Shown: positions 16,174 to 25,174 of the stretch, piece by piece
How the letters are laid out: every line of letters begins with the position of its first letter
Position numbering within the stretch: position 1 is the first letter of the stretch
Notes under the pieces: generated by a model
What the model was told of the DNA's origin: nothing
Databases searched by the model: none
Seen by the model: the letters and a program-made list of their open reading frames with translations, nothing else
Assembly (NCBI RefSeq): GCF_014650775.1
Contig: NZ_BMVP01000001.1
Span: 558,001 to 622,000 of the forward strand
DNA length: 64,000 bases
Origin: Streptomyces cirratus
Lineage (GTDB): Bacteria; Actinomycetota; Actinomycetes; Streptomycetales; Streptomycetaceae
Direction: 5' to 3'
Program-made: the position numbers and the translations under genes

Positions 16174-16749
16174 TTACGAAACGTTGACCCCGAAGTCTAG
16201 AGCGATGCCCCTCAGGCCCGACGCGTACCCCTGTCCCACCGCCCTGAACTTCCATTCGCCGCCGTACCGGTAGACCTCGCCGAAGATCATCGCGGTTTCG
16301 CTGGAGGCGTCCTCGGTGAGGTCGTAGCGGGCCAGTTCCTGGCCGTCGGCCTGGTTCACGACGCGGATGAACGCATTGCTGACCTGGCCGAAGCTCTGCC
16401 GGCGGGCCTCCGCCTCGTGGATGGAGACGGGAAAGACGATCTTGTCGACCTCCACCGGCACCTTGGTGAGGTCGATGATGATCGACTCGTCGTCGCCCTC
16501 ACCCTCGCCGGTGAGGTTGTCCCCCGTGTGTTCGACGGAGCCCTCGGGGCTCTTGAGGTTGTTGTAGAAGACGAAGTACGAATCGCCGAGCACCCGGCCG
16601 TCGCGGCACAGCAGCGCGCTGGCGTCGAGGTCGAAGTCGGCGCCCGTGGTCGAGCGCGCGTCCCATCCGAGACCGACCAGGACCCGGGTCAGGTTCGGTG
16701 CGGCCTTGGACAGGGAGACATTGCCCCCCTTGGCGAGTGTGACGCCCAT
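16174..16749 (-). CDS. terD: TerD-family protein (copy 2)
   Basis: A 191-residue classical TerD protein: [15 protein letters not shown], then [11 protein letters not shown] and the acidic TGEGEGDDE calcium-binding loop near 84-92, then [13 protein letters not shown] and [14 protein letters not shown] at the C-terminus. TerD proteins bind two Ca2+ ions and take part in tellurite, phage and general envelope stress responses. It is about 75% identical by eye to the copy at 16958-17533, which lies upstream on the same strand across a terminator and a low-complexity leader, so it probably has its own promoter. GGAGGACC precedes the ATG. Confidence 0.93.
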   Translation of the reverse strand: MGVTLAKGGNVSLSKAAPNLTRVLVGLGWDARSTTGADFDLDASALLCRDGRVLGDSYFVFYNNLKSPEGSVEHTGDNLTGEGEGDDESIIIDLTKVPVEVDKIVFPVSIHEAEARRQSFGQVSNAFIRVVNQADGQELARYDLTEDASSETAMIFGEVYRYGGEWKFRAVGQGYASGLRGIALDFGVNVS

Positions 16750-16770
16750 GTTGTGGTCCTCCCCGGACGA

Positions 16771-16880
16771 CGTGGTGATGGTGGTGCGGTGGTGCCGGTG
16801 CTGCGGTGGTGGTGCTGTCGTGCTGGTGCTGCCGTGCCGCCGGTAGAACCGGTGGTTCCGGTGGTGCCGGTAAAGCCGGT
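16771..16880. repeat. GGTGGTGCY/CCGGT low-complexity leader of terD
   Basis: About 110 bp of slippage-prone triplet-like repeats (GTGGTG, GGTGCT and CCGGTGGT variants) lie just upstream of the terD gene at 16174-16749. The frame stays open on the minus strand into terD, but the peptide is low complexity and has no family support, so I treat this as non-coding leader or promoter sequence. Confidence 0.6.
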
Positions 16881-16912
16881 CCGGCGCCGTACACACAGTG
16901 CACGGCGCCGGA
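16880..16912 (-). terminator. Terminator between tandem terD genes
   Basis: A perfect 11-bp stem (16880-16890 with 16902-16912) and 11-base loop, 45 bp after the stop of the upstream terD copy. Confidence 0.7.
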
Positions 16913-16957
16913 CAGGAAGCGGCTGTGGGGTCACAGCCGGCTGGCTGAGGCCAGGAC

Positions 16958-17533
16958 TCAGACGTTGACGCCGAAGTCCTGGGCGATGCCGCGCAGGCCC
17001 GAGGCGTAGCCCTGGCCGATGGCGCGGAACTTCCACTCCGCGCCGTTGCGGTAGAGCTCGCCGAAGACCATGGCGGTCTCCGTCGAGGCGTCCTCGGAGA
17101 GGTCGTAGCGGGCGAGCTCGCTGTTGTCGGCCTGGTTCACGACGCGGATGTAGGCGTTGCGGACCTGGCCGAAGCTCTGCTGACGGGTCTCGGCCTCGTA
17201 GATCGAGACCGGGAAAACGATCTTGGCCACATCGGCCGGGACGCCGGACAGGTTGACCTTGATGGCCTCGTCGTCGCCCTCGCCCTCACCGGTGGTGTTG
17301 TCGCCGGTGTGCTCGACCGAGCCGTCCGGGCTCTTCAGGTTGTTGAAGAACACGAAGTTCGAGTCGTTGGCGACCTTGCCCTGGTCATTGGTCAGGATCG
17401 CGCTGGCGTCGAGGTCGAAGTCGACACCGGTGGTGGTGCGAGCGTCCCAGCCCAGACCGACGATGACCGCCGTCAGGTTAGGCGCGGCCTTGGTCAGCGA
17501 GACGTTGCCGCCCTTGCTGAGGCTGACTCCCAC
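16958..17533 (-). CDS. terD: TerD-family protein (copy 1)
   Basis: A 191-residue classical TerD protein with the same motifs as its neighbour: [32 protein letters not shown], the acidic loop [13 protein letters not shown], and [14 protein letters not shown] at the C-terminus. The calcium-coordinating Asp/Glu residues are intact. The region 17534-17661 upstream holds its promoter and separates it from the peroxiredoxin gene. The pair probably arose by tandem duplication. Confidence 0.93.
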   Translation of the reverse strand: MGVSLSKGGNVSLTKAAPNLTAVIVGLGWDARTTTGVDFDLDASAILTNDQGKVANDSNFVFFNNLKSPDGSVEHTGDNTTGEGEGDDEAIKVNLSGVPADVAKIVFPVSIYEAETRQQSFGQVRNAYIRVVNQADNSELARYDLSEDASTETAMVFGELYRNGAEWKFRAIGQGYASGLRGIAQDFGVNV

Positions 17534-17661
17534 GGGTCCTCCATTGGGTTTCGGTGTGGGGCTGAGCCCCTTCGTGCGGTTGCTCTCGGATCAACGTCCC
17601 GATCCTAGTGACGGGTTCCCGTCCGTCACCGGATTTCCCGCGGATCGGGCGACGTCCCCGC

Positions 17662-18120
17662 TCAGAGGCTGTCGAGGGCCTTGATGTACTCGTTCAGGTC
17701 ACGCGCGTCGGGCAGTCCGTTGACGACGGTCCAGCGCACGACGCCGTCCTTGTCGATGATGAAGGTGCCGCGGACCGCGCAGCCCTTGTCCTCGTCGAAG
17801 ACGCCGTAGGCGCGGGAGGTCTCGCCGTGCGGCCAGAAGTCGGAGAGCAGCGGGTACTCCAGGTTCTCCTGCTCCCCGAAGACCCGGAGGGTGGGTACCG
17901 AGTCGTTGGAGACGGCGAGGAGCTGGACCTCGTCGTTCTGGAAGCGGGGGAGCTGGTCGCGCAGCTCGCACAGCTCACCGGTGCAGACGCCGGTGAAGGC
18001 GAACGGGTAGAAGAGCAGTACGACGGCCTTCTCCCCCCGGAAGTCGGAGAGCCGCACGGTGGCGCCGTGGTTGTCCTTGAGCTCGAAATCCGGGGCCTTG
18101 CTGCCGACCTCGATCGCCAT
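17662..18120 (-). CDS. Peroxiredoxin, AhpE-like
   Basis: A 152-residue thiol peroxidase of the AhpC/TSA superfamily. The peroxidatic cysteine is Cys46 in FYPFAFTGVCTGEL, the arrangement of AhpE and 1-Cys-like bacterial peroxiredoxins; Cys51 in the same helix is a possible resolving residue. The conserved Arg near 118 (GCAVRGTFIID) completes the active site. It reduces H2O2, organic peroxides or peroxynitrite in the cytoplasm using an unidentified reductant. It stands alone, with a strong terminator from the upstream gene at 18229-18269. Confidence 0.92.
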   Translation of the reverse strand: MAIEVGSKAPDFELKDNHGATVRLSDFRGEKAVVLLFYPFAFTGVCTGELCELRDQLPRFQNDEVQLLAVSNDSVPTLRVFGEQENLEYPLLSDFWPHGETSRAYGVFDEDKGCAVRGTFIIDKDGVVRWTVVNGLPDARDLNEYIKALDSL

Positions 18121-18228
18121 CTGTCGCATCCCTTCGTTCCTGCATTCCTGCGTGGGGCTGTTCGGGTGCGGCCAGCCTATGGGGTAGCGCCCGCGGGAGG
18201 GGAACGCGCGTACGCCCGGCGGAAAGCG

Positions 18229-18269
18229 CACACCCCGCCGACCGGGGTGATTCCGGTCGGCGGGGTGTG
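18229..18269 (-). terminator. Terminator of the DUF3052 gene
   Basis: A perfect 17-bp stem (18229-18245 with 18253-18269) with a 7-base loop, 26 bp after the DUF3052 stop codon; among the strongest hairpins in the window. Confidence 0.85.
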
Positions 18270-18294
18270 TCCCGCTCGGCTGCGGGGGCGCGGC

Positions 18295-18720
18295 TCAGCG
18301 CTTGGCCTTGGCGGCCTTCGGCGTCACCAGCTTGGTGGAGGTCCACTCCTTGCCGACGGGCAGGCCCTTGGCGAGGGAGAGGCCGGCCGTCTCGGCCGCC
18401 TCGCTGATGTCGCTGGCCTCGACGTAGCCGTCCCGGCCCGTCTTGGGGGTCAGCAGCAGGATCAGTGCGCCGTCCTCGACCAGCTCGGTCGCATCGACCA
18501 GGGCGTCCGTCAGATCGCCGTCCTCGTCGCGGAACCACAACAGCACCGCGTCGGCGACGTCGTCGTAGTCCTCGTCGGCGAGCTCGCTGACGAGCTTCTC
18601 GACGGCGTCACGGAATTCCTGATCGACGTCGTCGTCGTAGCCGATCTCCTGGACCACCTGTTCGGACTGGAAACCCAGCCGGGCGGCCAGGCTCTCCGCG
18701 TGGTCCGCGGTCGCGCTCAC
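18295..18720 (-). CDS. DUF3052 family protein
   Basis: A 141-residue acidic cytoplasmic protein. The core LGFQSEQVVQEIGYDDDVD, the acidic ELADEDYDDVADAVLLWFR and the tail TGRDGYVEASDISEAAETAGL are characteristic of DUF3052. It is conserved across actinobacteria beside the pyruvate dehydrogenase E1 gene, as here, but its function is unknown to me. The GTG start is preceded by GAGGCAC. It is divergent from aceE across a 449-bp gap. Confidence 0.87.
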   Translation of the reverse strand: MSATADHAESLAARLGFQSEQVVQEIGYDDDVDQEFRDAVEKLVSELADEDYDDVADAVLLWFRDEDGDLTDALVDATELVEDGALILLLTPKTGRDGYVEASDISEAAETAGLSLAKGLPVGKEWTSTKLVTPKAAKAKR

Positions 18721-19169
18721 GGGGTGCCTCCTGCTCATGTTCGGTGAATGTCTTTCGGCGGCGCGCGTACGCGCAGCATTGGGCGTAGTCCACACGGGCG
18801 CGGCGGATCGCGCAAGTACCCGGCCGCCGAGACCGTCGAAACGGTGACGATTGCGGCCGTCTCGCCGCAACTTTGAGCCTGCCCGTACGGGCCTGTGGTG
18901 ATTCATCCCACACCATTCCGCCTCATTCGGCATCGCTCGGGACTTCCCACCTGTTTGAGGGACGAACGGCCTTACGAAGGGGTTGATCGACATGGGCGTA
19001 AGGTGGCGGTCCGGCTGGACCCGCTCGGACGAACCCCGCGCCCGCTCCACCGGCGGTGCCCGGACTTTCCAGGGGTTACCCGGTGGTAGAGGTGAAGATT
19101 TCGACCGAGCGTAAGACCATGGGAGGCGGCGACCCCAAGGCACGACTCCCCCGACAGCGAAGGAACAGC
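18721..19169. other. Long divergent leader between DUF3052 and aceE
   Basis: 449 bp without a conserved gene. It must contain the aceE promoter. It includes a short candidate leader ORF (18992-19114) and an inverted repeat CCCGTACGGGC at about 18881-18891. I see no recognisable riboswitch fold. Confidence 0.5.
18992..19114 (+). CDS. Candidate 40-residue leader ORF upstream of aceE
   Basis: ATG at 18992 follows GAAGGGG at plausible spacing and runs to TAA at 19112-19114, 55 bp before the aceE GTG. The peptide is Arg/Gly-rich ([20 protein letters not shown]...) with no family I know. It could be a leader peptide or chance. Confidence 0.25.
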   Translation: MGVRWRSGWTRSDEPRARSTGGARTFQGLPGGRGEDFDRA

Positions 19170-21902
19170 GTGGCTTCCGCATCCGATCGCAATCCGATCA
19201 TTATTGGCGGCCTGCCGAGCCAGGTCCCGGACTTCGATCCGGAAGAGACGCAGGAGTGGCTCGACTCCCTTGACGCGGCCGTTGACGAGCGCGGCCGTGA
19301 ACGTGCCCGTTACCTCATGCTGCGGCTGATCGAGCGGGCCCGCGAGAAGCGCGTGGCCGTGCCCGAGATGCGCAGCACGGACTACGTCAACACGATCGCC
19401 ACCAAGGACGAGCCCTTCTTCCCCGGCAACGAGGAGATCGAGCGCAAGGTCCTCAACGCGACCCGGTGGAACGCCGCCGTCATGGTCTCGCGCGCGCAGC
19501 GTCCCGGAATCGGCGTCGGCGGCCACATCGCGACCTTCGCCTCCTCCGCCTCCCTCTACGACGTGGGCTTCAACCACTTCTTCCGCGGCAAGGACGAGGG
19601 CGACGGCGGCGACCAGATCTTCTTCCAGGGCCACGCCTCCCCCGGCATCTACGCCCGCGCCTACCTCCTGGACCGGCTCTCCGAGCAGCAGCTCGACGCG
19701 TTCCGGCAGGAGAAGTCGAAGGCCCCGTACGGGCTGTCCAGCTACCCGCACCCGCGGCTGATGCCGGACTTCTGGGAGTTCCCGACCGTATCGATGGGCC
19801 TCGGCCCCCTCGGTGCGATCTACCAGGCGCGGATGAACCGGTACATGGAGGCGCGCGGGATCGCGGACACCTCCAAGTCCCACGTTTGGGCGTACCTCGG
19901 TGACGGCGAGATGGACGAACCGGAGTCGCTGGGCCAGCTGTCCATCGCGGCGCGCGAGGGTCTGGACAACCTGACGTTCGTCGTCAACTGCAACCTCCAG
20001 CGCCTCGACGGCCCGGTCCGCGGCAACGGGAAGATCATCCAGGAGCTGGAGTCGATCTTCCGGGGCGCCGGCTGGAACGTCATCAAGCTGATCTGGGACC
20101 GTTCCTGGGACCCGCTGCTGGCCCAGGACCGCGACGGCATCCTGGTCAACAAGATGAACTCCACCCCCGACGGGCAGTTCCAGACGTACGCCACCGAGTC
20201 CGGCGCGTACATCCGTGAGCACTTCTTCGGCGGTGACCAGCGGCTGCGCGCGATGGTCGAGAACATGTCCGACCAGCAGATCCAGCACCTCGGGCGCGGC
20301 GGCCACGACCACAAGAAGGTCTACGCGGCGTACGCGGCGGCCAAGGCCCACAAGGGCCAGCCGACGGTGATCCTCGCCCAGACGGTCAAGGGCTGGACGC
20401 TGGGCCCGAACTTCGAGGGCCGCAACGCGACGCACCAGATGAAGAAGCTGACGGTCGACGACCTCAAGCGCTTCCGCGACCGCCTGCACATCCCGATCAC
20501 GGACGCGCAGCTGGAGAGCGGCGCCCCGCCGTACTACCACCCGGGCCGCAACTCCCCCGAGATCCAGTACATGCACGACCAGCGCAACGCCCACGGCGGC
20601 TACGTGCCGACCCGCGTGGTGCGCGCGAAGCCGCTCCAGCTGCCCGACGACTCGGCGTACGCGACGGCCAAGAAGGGCTCGGGCCACCAGTCGATCGCGA
20701 CGACCATGGCGTTCGTGCGCATCTTGAAGGACCTGATGCGGGACAAGGAGATCGGCAAGCGCTTCGTGCTGATCGCGCCCGACGAGTACCGCACCTTCGG
20801 CATGGACGCCTTCTTCCCGAGCGCCAAGATCTACAACCCGCTGGGGCAGCAGTACGAGGCGGTCGACCGCGAGCTGCTGCTCGCGTACAAGGAGTCGCCG
20901 ACCGGCCAGATGCTGCACGACGGCATCTCCGAGGCCGGCTGCACGGCCTCGCTGATCGCGGCGGGTTCGGCGTACGCGACGCACGGCGAGCCGCTGATCC
21001 CGGTCTACGTCTTCTACTCGATGTTCGGTTTCCAGCGCACCGGTGACCAGTTCTGGCAGATGGCCGACCAGTTGGCGCGCGGTTTCGTCCTCGGTGCGAC
21101 GGCCGGACGGACCACCCTCACGGGTGAGGGCCTCCAGCACGCCGACGGTCACTCCCAGCTGCTGGCGTCGACCAACCCGGGCTGCGTGGCGTACGACCCG
21201 GCGTACGGGTACGAGATCGCGCACATCGTCAAGGACGGCCTGCGGCGCATGTACGGCGCCGACGCGGAGGACGTCTTCTACTACCTGACCGTCTACAACG
21301 AGCCGATCCAGCACCCGGCCGAGCCGGCCGACGTCGACGTCGACGGCATCCTCAAGGGCATCCACCGGGTGTCGGCGGGCTCCGAGGGCGCCGTCGGGGC
21401 GCAGATCATGGCCTCCGGCGTCGCCGTGCCGTGGGCGCTGGAGGCGCAGCGGATCCTGGCCGCGGAGTGGAACGTGAAGGCGGACGTCTGGTCGGCGACC
21501 TCCTGGAACGAGCTGCGCCGCGAGGCGGTGGAGGTGGAGGAGCACAACCTGCTCCACCCGGAGGAGGAGCAGCGCGTCCCGTACGTGACGCGCAAGCTCT
21601 CTGGCTCCGAGGGGCCGTTCGTGGCGGTCTCGGACTGGATGCGGTCGGTGCCGGACCAGATCTCGCGCTGGGTCCCCGGCCCCTACACCTCGCTCGGCGC
21701 CGACGGGTTCGGTTTCGCGGACACCCGTGGCGCGGCCCGCCGGTTCTTCCACATCGACGCGCAGTCGGTGGTGCTGGCCGTGCTGACCGAGCTCGCCAAG
21801 GCGGGCAGGATCGACCGCTCGGTGCTCAAGCAGGCGATCGACCGGTACCAGCTGCTGGACGTATCGGCGGCCGACCCGGGCGCGGCGGGCGGCGACGCGT
21901 AG
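19170..21902 (+). CDS. aceE: Pyruvate dehydrogenase E1 component, homodimeric type
   Basis: A 910-residue E1 enzyme that decarboxylates pyruvate with thiamine diphosphate and passes the acetyl group to the lipoyl domain of E2. N-terminal [17 protein letters not shown], the catalytic [22 protein letters not shown] stretch, the ThDP/Mg motif [12 protein letters not shown] followed by [15 protein letters not shown], and the C-terminal transketolase-like half are all present. The family uses the single-chain homodimeric form rather than alpha/beta subunits. GTG 19170 preceded by AAGGAA is the best start. It is followed by a clear terminator, so it is transcribed alone, apart from the genes for E2 and E3. 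Confidence 0.97.
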   Translation: MASASDRNPIIIGGLPSQVPDFDPEETQEWLDSLDAAVDERGRERARYLMLRLIERAREKRVAVPEMRSTDYVNTIATKDEPFFPGNEEIERKVLNATRWNAAVMVSRAQRPGIGVGGHIATFASSASLYDVGFNHFFRGKDEGDGGDQIFFQGHASPGIYARAYLLDRLSEQQLDAFRQEKSKAPYGLSSYPHPRLMPDFWEFPTVSMGLGPLGAIYQARMNRYMEARGIADTSKSHVWAYLGDGEMDEPESLGQLSIAAREGLDNLTFVVNCNLQRLDGPVRGNGKIIQELESIFRGAGWNVIKLIWDRSWDPLLAQDRDGILVNKMNSTPDGQFQTYATESGAYIREHFFGGDQRLRAMVENMSDQQIQHLGRGGHDHKKVYAAYAAAKAHKGQPTVILAQTVKGWTLGPNFEGRNATHQMKKLTVDDLKRFRDRLHIPITDAQLESGAPPYYHPGRNSPEIQYMHDQRNAHGGYVPTRVVRAKPLQLPDDSAYATAKKGSGHQSIATTMAFVRILKDLMRDKEIGKRFVLIAPDEYRTFGMDAFFPSAKIYNPLGQQYEAVDRELLLAYKESPTGQMLHDGISEAGCTASLIAAGSAYATHGEPLIPVYVFYSMFGFQRTGDQFWQMADQLARGFVLGATAGRTTLTGEGLQHADGHSQLLASTNPGCVAYDPAYGYEIAHIVKDGLRRMYGADAEDVFYYLTVYNEPIQHPAEPADVDVDGILKGIHRVSAGSEGAVGAQIMASGVAVPWALEAQRILAAEWNVKADVWSATSWNELRREAVEVEEHNLLHPEEEQRVPYVTRKLSGSEGPFVAVSDWMRSVPDQISRWVPGPYTSLGADGFGFADTRGAARRFFHIDAQSVVLAVLTELAKAGRIDRSVLKQAIDRYQLLDVSAADPGAAGGDA

Positions 21903-21918
21903 GGCTCACCCTTCCGAG

Positions 21919-21948
21919 GGGGCGTTGGGACGACTGTCCCAACGCCCC
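21919..21948 (+). terminator. Terminator of aceE
   Basis: A 13-bp perfect stem (21919-21931 with 21936-21948), loop GACT, followed by a T-rich stretch; 16 bp after the aceE stop codon. Confidence 0.85.
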
Positions 21949-21972
21949 TTACTCGTTCTTTACTATGCGGGC

Positions 21973-22821
21973 ATGAAGGAACCCTCCCGCCAGGCCCGGT
22001 GGGAGCGGCGGAGCCAGACCCCGCTGCTCGTGCTCGCCGTGGCGTTCGCCGTCGCTTATGCCGTGCCGATCGTGGCGCCGGACGCGAGCCCGGCGGTGCA
22101 CCGGGCGTGCACGCACGCCGAGTGGGTGGTGTGGGGTGCCTTCGCCGCCGACTACCTGGTCCGGCTGAGCCTCTCGCCTTCGCGGAAGGCGTTCGTACGG
22201 GGCCACTGGCTGGACCTGGTGGCGGTGCTGGTGCCGATGATCCAGCCGTTGCGGCTGCTGCGGCTCGTGTCGACGCTGCTGCTGGTGGGCCGGCGCGCCC
22301 GGATGGCGCCGCAGGTCCGGCTGACCACGTACGTGGCGGGCGCGGTGGTGGGGCTGCTGATGTTCGGCTCGCTCGCGGTGCTGAGCGTGGAGCGGGACGC
22401 ACCCGGCGGGAACATCAAGAGCCTCGGGGACGCGCTGTGGTGGTCGGTGACCACGATGACGACGGTCGGGTACGGGGACCACTCCCCCACCACCGGGCTG
22501 GGGCGGCTGCTGGCGGTGGGGCTGATGCTGTCGGGCATCGCGCTGCTGGGTGTGGTCACCGCCAACATCGCCGCCTGGTTCATCTCCCGCTTCGAACGCG
22601 ACGACCAGGTGGAGCGGGCGCAGACCGCCGCGATCGCCGAACTGGCGCGGGAGGTACGGGCGCTGCGCGCCGAGGTCGCCCGGCTGGGCGGCGCGGCGGC
22701 GCCGGGCCCGGCCCCGGGGCCGGACGGCGCCCCGGCGCGGGAGGACCGCGCCGGGGCCCCGGGCGGGGCGGCGGACCAGGAGGTCCGGCCCGCGGCTCCC
22801 GTCAGCGCTCCCAGACCTTGA
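21973..22821 (+). CDS. Two-pore-helix K+ channel (Ion_trans_2 type)
   Basis: A 282-residue potassium channel. Four hydrophobic segments precede the pore (about 18-34, 50-66, 79-104 and 118-138). The selectivity filter TVGYGD is at 164-169 after the pore helix ALWWSVTTMT, and an inner helix follows at about 177-203. The cytoplasmic tail has a short coiled coil (ERAQTAAIAELAREVRALRA) and then an Ala/Pro/Gly-rich end, with no RCK or cyclic-nucleotide domain. The second segment has a YLVRLSLS-like voltage-sensor relic with few arginines. Its 3' end overlaps the convergent secreted-protein gene by 20 bp. Confidence 0.9.
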   Translation: MKEPSRQARWERRSQTPLLVLAVAFAVAYAVPIVAPDASPAVHRACTHAEWVVWGAFAADYLVRLSLSPSRKAFVRGHWLDLVAVLVPMIQPLRLLRLVSTLLLVGRRARMAPQVRLTTYVAGAVVGLLMFGSLAVLSVERDAPGGNIKSLGDALWWSVTTMTTVGYGDHSPTTGLGRLLAVGLMLSGIALLGVVTANIAAWFISRFERDDQVERAQTAAIAELAREVRALRAEVARLGGAAAPGPAPGPDGAPAREDRAGAPGGAADQEVRPAAPVSAPRP

Positions 22822-23200
22822 ACGCCCGCACCTGGTAGGGCGACTGCGGCAGCCAGACGCCGTCACCCGGGTAGGTCTGGAACTCCCCCGTCTCCTGGCA
22901 CTCGGCCGACTGGTACGTGGTCACCGGGCGGCCGGTCCGGTTGGTGAGGGCCTGGGCGCTGGTCCCGGCGGGCAGCGCGGTGCAGCTGTTGATGTCGAGG
23001 GTGCTGAGCTCGTAGGTGTGCCGGGTGCCCTTGAAGTCCGGCTTCGCCCACAGGCACAACTGCCCGGTGGCGCAGGCTCCGAGCGTCGGTGGCCCGGCCG
23101 CGGCGTGTGCGGGGCCGGCGGTGCCCGGGACGAGGGCGGCCGCGGCCAGGGCGACGGCGGCGAGGAAGGTACTGGGCTGCACAGGGGTACTCGTACGCAT
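22802..23200 (-). CDS. Secreted peptidase-inhibitor I36-like protein
   Basis: A 132-residue exported protein. The signal peptide runs to about residue 34 (PAHAAA). The mature part has LCLWAKPDFKGTRHTY with cysteines near 43, 49, 74 and 100, fitting the peptidase inhibitor family I36 (SMI-like, beta-gamma-crystallin fold) found in Streptomyces secretomes. Family members inhibit metalloproteases, but many annotated members are untested. It overlaps the 3' end of the K+ channel gene by 20 bp in convergent orientation. Confidence 0.82.
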   Translation of the reverse strand: MRTSTPVQPSTFLAAVALAAAALVPGTAGPAHAAAGPPTLGACATGQLCLWAKPDFKGTRHTYELSTLDINSCTALPAGTSAQALTNRTGRPVTTYQSAECQETGEFQTYPGDGVWLPQSPYQVRAFKVWER

Positions 23201-23324
23201 GACGGATCGACTCCTCGGGTGGACGACGCGGGCCCCGGACCGTTTCGAGGCCCCGACGACCCCCACGCTGACCTGCGGTGACGTGCGTACGGAAGGGGCC
23301 GCGGGCGGGTCCACCCTGATAGGC

Positions 23325-23358
23325 GACAGCCCCGCCGGAACCGTTCGGCGGGGCTGTC
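23325..23358. terminator. Hairpin terminator downstream of the MFS gene
   Basis: A perfect 13-bp stem (23325-23337 with 23346-23358) with an 8-base loop, 44 bp downstream of the MFS stop codon on the minus strand and upstream of the I36-like gene. Confidence 0.75.
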
Positions 23359-23401
23359 GTACCTGCGGGGTTGACGCCTGTGCGGCGTGCCGGCGGGCGG
23401 T

Positions 23402-25009
23402 TCAGACGTGGGCCGCGCCCGCCCCCGCGGCGGCGTTCTCGCCGCGCTTGGTGAACCCGGCCACGACCGCGGCGAGCACCGCGACCACGCCCGCGACGGT
23501 GAAGGCCGTACTCATGCCCGAGACGAAGGTGTCGTGGGCGACCGTGGTGACCGCCTGCACGATCTGGGGCGGGGCGCCCGGCGGGACGGGCGCGATGCCG
23601 ACCTGCACGCCCTTCTCGGCGAGGTCGAGCTGCTCGGGGCTGAGCGGCGGCAGCTGCGCGCGCTGCCAGTTGTCCCCGAACGAGTCTCGGACGGTGCCCG
23701 CCATGACGGCGCCGAGCACGGCGGTGCCGAGGCTGCCGCCCACCTGCATGGCCGCCTGCTGGAGCCCGCCGGCGACGCCGGACAGCTCCAGCGGGGCGTT
23801 GCCGACGATGACCTCGGTGGCGCCGACCATGACGGGAGCGAGGCCGAGGCCGAGGAGGGCGAACCAGAGCGACATCACGAGGGTGCCGGTGCCCGGGGTC
23901 AGGCGGGCCATCCCGAAGCAGGCCGCCGCGGTGGCGACCATGCCGGCGACGAGCGGCATCCGCGGCCCGATCCTGGTGATCGCCGCGCCCGCCAGCGGCG
24001 AGCCGATGATCATCATGCCGGTGAGCGGCAGCAGGTGCAGGCCGCTGTCGACCGGGCTCATGCCATGGACGTTCTGCAGGTAGAAGGTGACGAAGAACAG
24101 GCCGCCCATGAAGGCGAAGGCCATCAGCACCATCAGCACGGTGCCGGCGGACAGCGGCAGCGAACGGAACATCCCGAGCGGGATGAGCGGTTCGGCGACC
24201 CGGGTCTCCCAGAAGGCGAAGAGCGCGAAGCAGATGACCGAGACGCCGAGGAAGACCAGGGTCTTGGTGTCTCCCCAGCCCCACTCGGCAGCCTTGATCA
24301 GGGCCCAGATCAGGGAGAACATCGCGCCGGACAGCAGCAGGATGCCCAGCAGGTCGAAGGAGCGCGGCGCGTTCTCGGCCCGGTGGTCGAGGAGGATGAA
24401 CAGGCCGAACCCGAGCGCGATGATCCCGACGGGCACGTTGATGAAGAAGACGGACTGCCAGCTGACGTGCTCGACGAGCAGGCCGCCGACGATGGGCCCC
24501 GCGGCGGTCGAGGCGCCGATCACCATGCCCCAGATGCCGATGGCCATGTTCAGCTTCTCGGCGGGGAAGGTGGCGCGCAGCAGGCCGAGCGCGGCGGGCA
24601 TCAGCAGGGCGCCGAAGAGGCCCTGGGCGACGCGGAAGCCGATGACGAGCTCGACGCCGTCGGACAGTCCGATGACCGCCGAGGAGAGCGCGAAGCCCGC
24701 GATGCCTATGAGGAAGGTCTGCCGGTGACCGAAGCGGTCACCGAGCTTGCCCGCGGTGATGAGGGAGACGGCGAGGGCCAGGAGGTAGCCGTTGGTGATC
24801 CACTGCACCTCGGCGAGGGTGGCGCCGAGGTCCTTCTGGATGGCGGGGTTGGCGACCGCGACGATCGTGCCGTCCAGGGTCACCATCATCACGCCGATCG
24901 CCACGGCGAAGAGGGTGAGCCACGGATGGCCGCGCAATCCCGAACCCGACGGCGCCGGGCCGGACTTCTCCAGGGTCACCCGGCCGTCGGCGGTGATCTG
25001 ACTAGTCAT
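23402..25009 (-). CDS. MFS drug efflux pump, 14-helix EmrB/QacA type
   Basis: A 535-residue transporter with about 14 membrane segments. DHA2 motifs are clear: LDGTIVAVANPAIQKDLGAT in helix 1 (motif D1), GKLGDRFGHRQTFLIGI (motif A), and the helix 5 GPIVGGLLVE pattern (motif C). It exports hydrophobic drugs or secondary metabolites by proton antiport. It is divergent from a TetR regulator, and two copies of a 12-bp sequence in opposite orientation lie in the shared promoter, so induction by substrates through that repressor is likely. Confidence 0.93.
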   Translation of the reverse strand: MTSQITADGRVTLEKSGPAPSGSGLRGHPWLTLFAVAIGVMMVTLDGTIVAVANPAIQKDLGATLAEVQWITNGYLLALAVSLITAGKLGDRFGHRQTFLIGIAGFALSSAVIGLSDGVELVIGFRVAQGLFGALLMPAALGLLRATFPAEKLNMAIGIWGMVIGASTAAGPIVGGLLVEHVSWQSVFFINVPVGIIALGFGLFILLDHRAENAPRSFDLLGILLLSGAMFSLIWALIKAAEWGWGDTKTLVFLGVSVICFALFAFWETRVAEPLIPLGMFRSLPLSAGTVLMVLMAFAFMGGLFFVTFYLQNVHGMSPVDSGLHLLPLTGMMIIGSPLAGAAITRIGPRMPLVAGMVATAAACFGMARLTPGTGTLVMSLWFALLGLGLAPVMVGATEVIVGNAPLELSGVAGGLQQAAMQVGGSLGTAVLGAVMAGTVRDSFGDNWQRAQLPPLSPEQLDLAEKGVQVGIAPVPPGAPPQIVQAVTTVAHDTFVSGMSTAFTVAGVVAVLAAVVAGFTKRGENAAAGAGAAHV

Positions 25010-25022
25010 GCGAACAGGCTAG

Positions 25023-25071
25023 TGACAGCGACTGACACTTCACAAACGGCTTAACGGGACAGTCGCTGTCA
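25023..25071. promoter_or_regulatory. Inverted operator pair between MFS and tetR
   Basis: TGACAGCGACTG (25023-25034) and its reverse complement CAGTCGCTGTCA (25060-25071) are separated by 25 bp. The right copy contains a palindrome GACAG-TCG-CTGTC. The left copy is 14 bp upstream of the MFS start codon, an ideal repressor position. Control by the adjacent TetR is inferred. Confidence 0.7.
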
Positions 25072-25174
25072 GGTGGGTCACAGGTACCCTGACCGCTCAC
25101 TCAGCGTCAGAACAGACCATCGGCACGGCCCGGCACCACGGCCGACAGCAGCACCGGAAGGGGACCCCGCGGTG

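Noticed and set aside
18972..21752. A 926-codon minus-strand frame opposite aceE
   Set aside because: Shadow of a strongly conserved enzyme gene; Val/Arg/Asp-rich filler and no start signal.
22802..22821. Overlap of K+ channel and I36-like genes as an assembly error
   Set aside because: Both reading frames are intact with normal ends; a short convergent overlap is common in Streptomyces.
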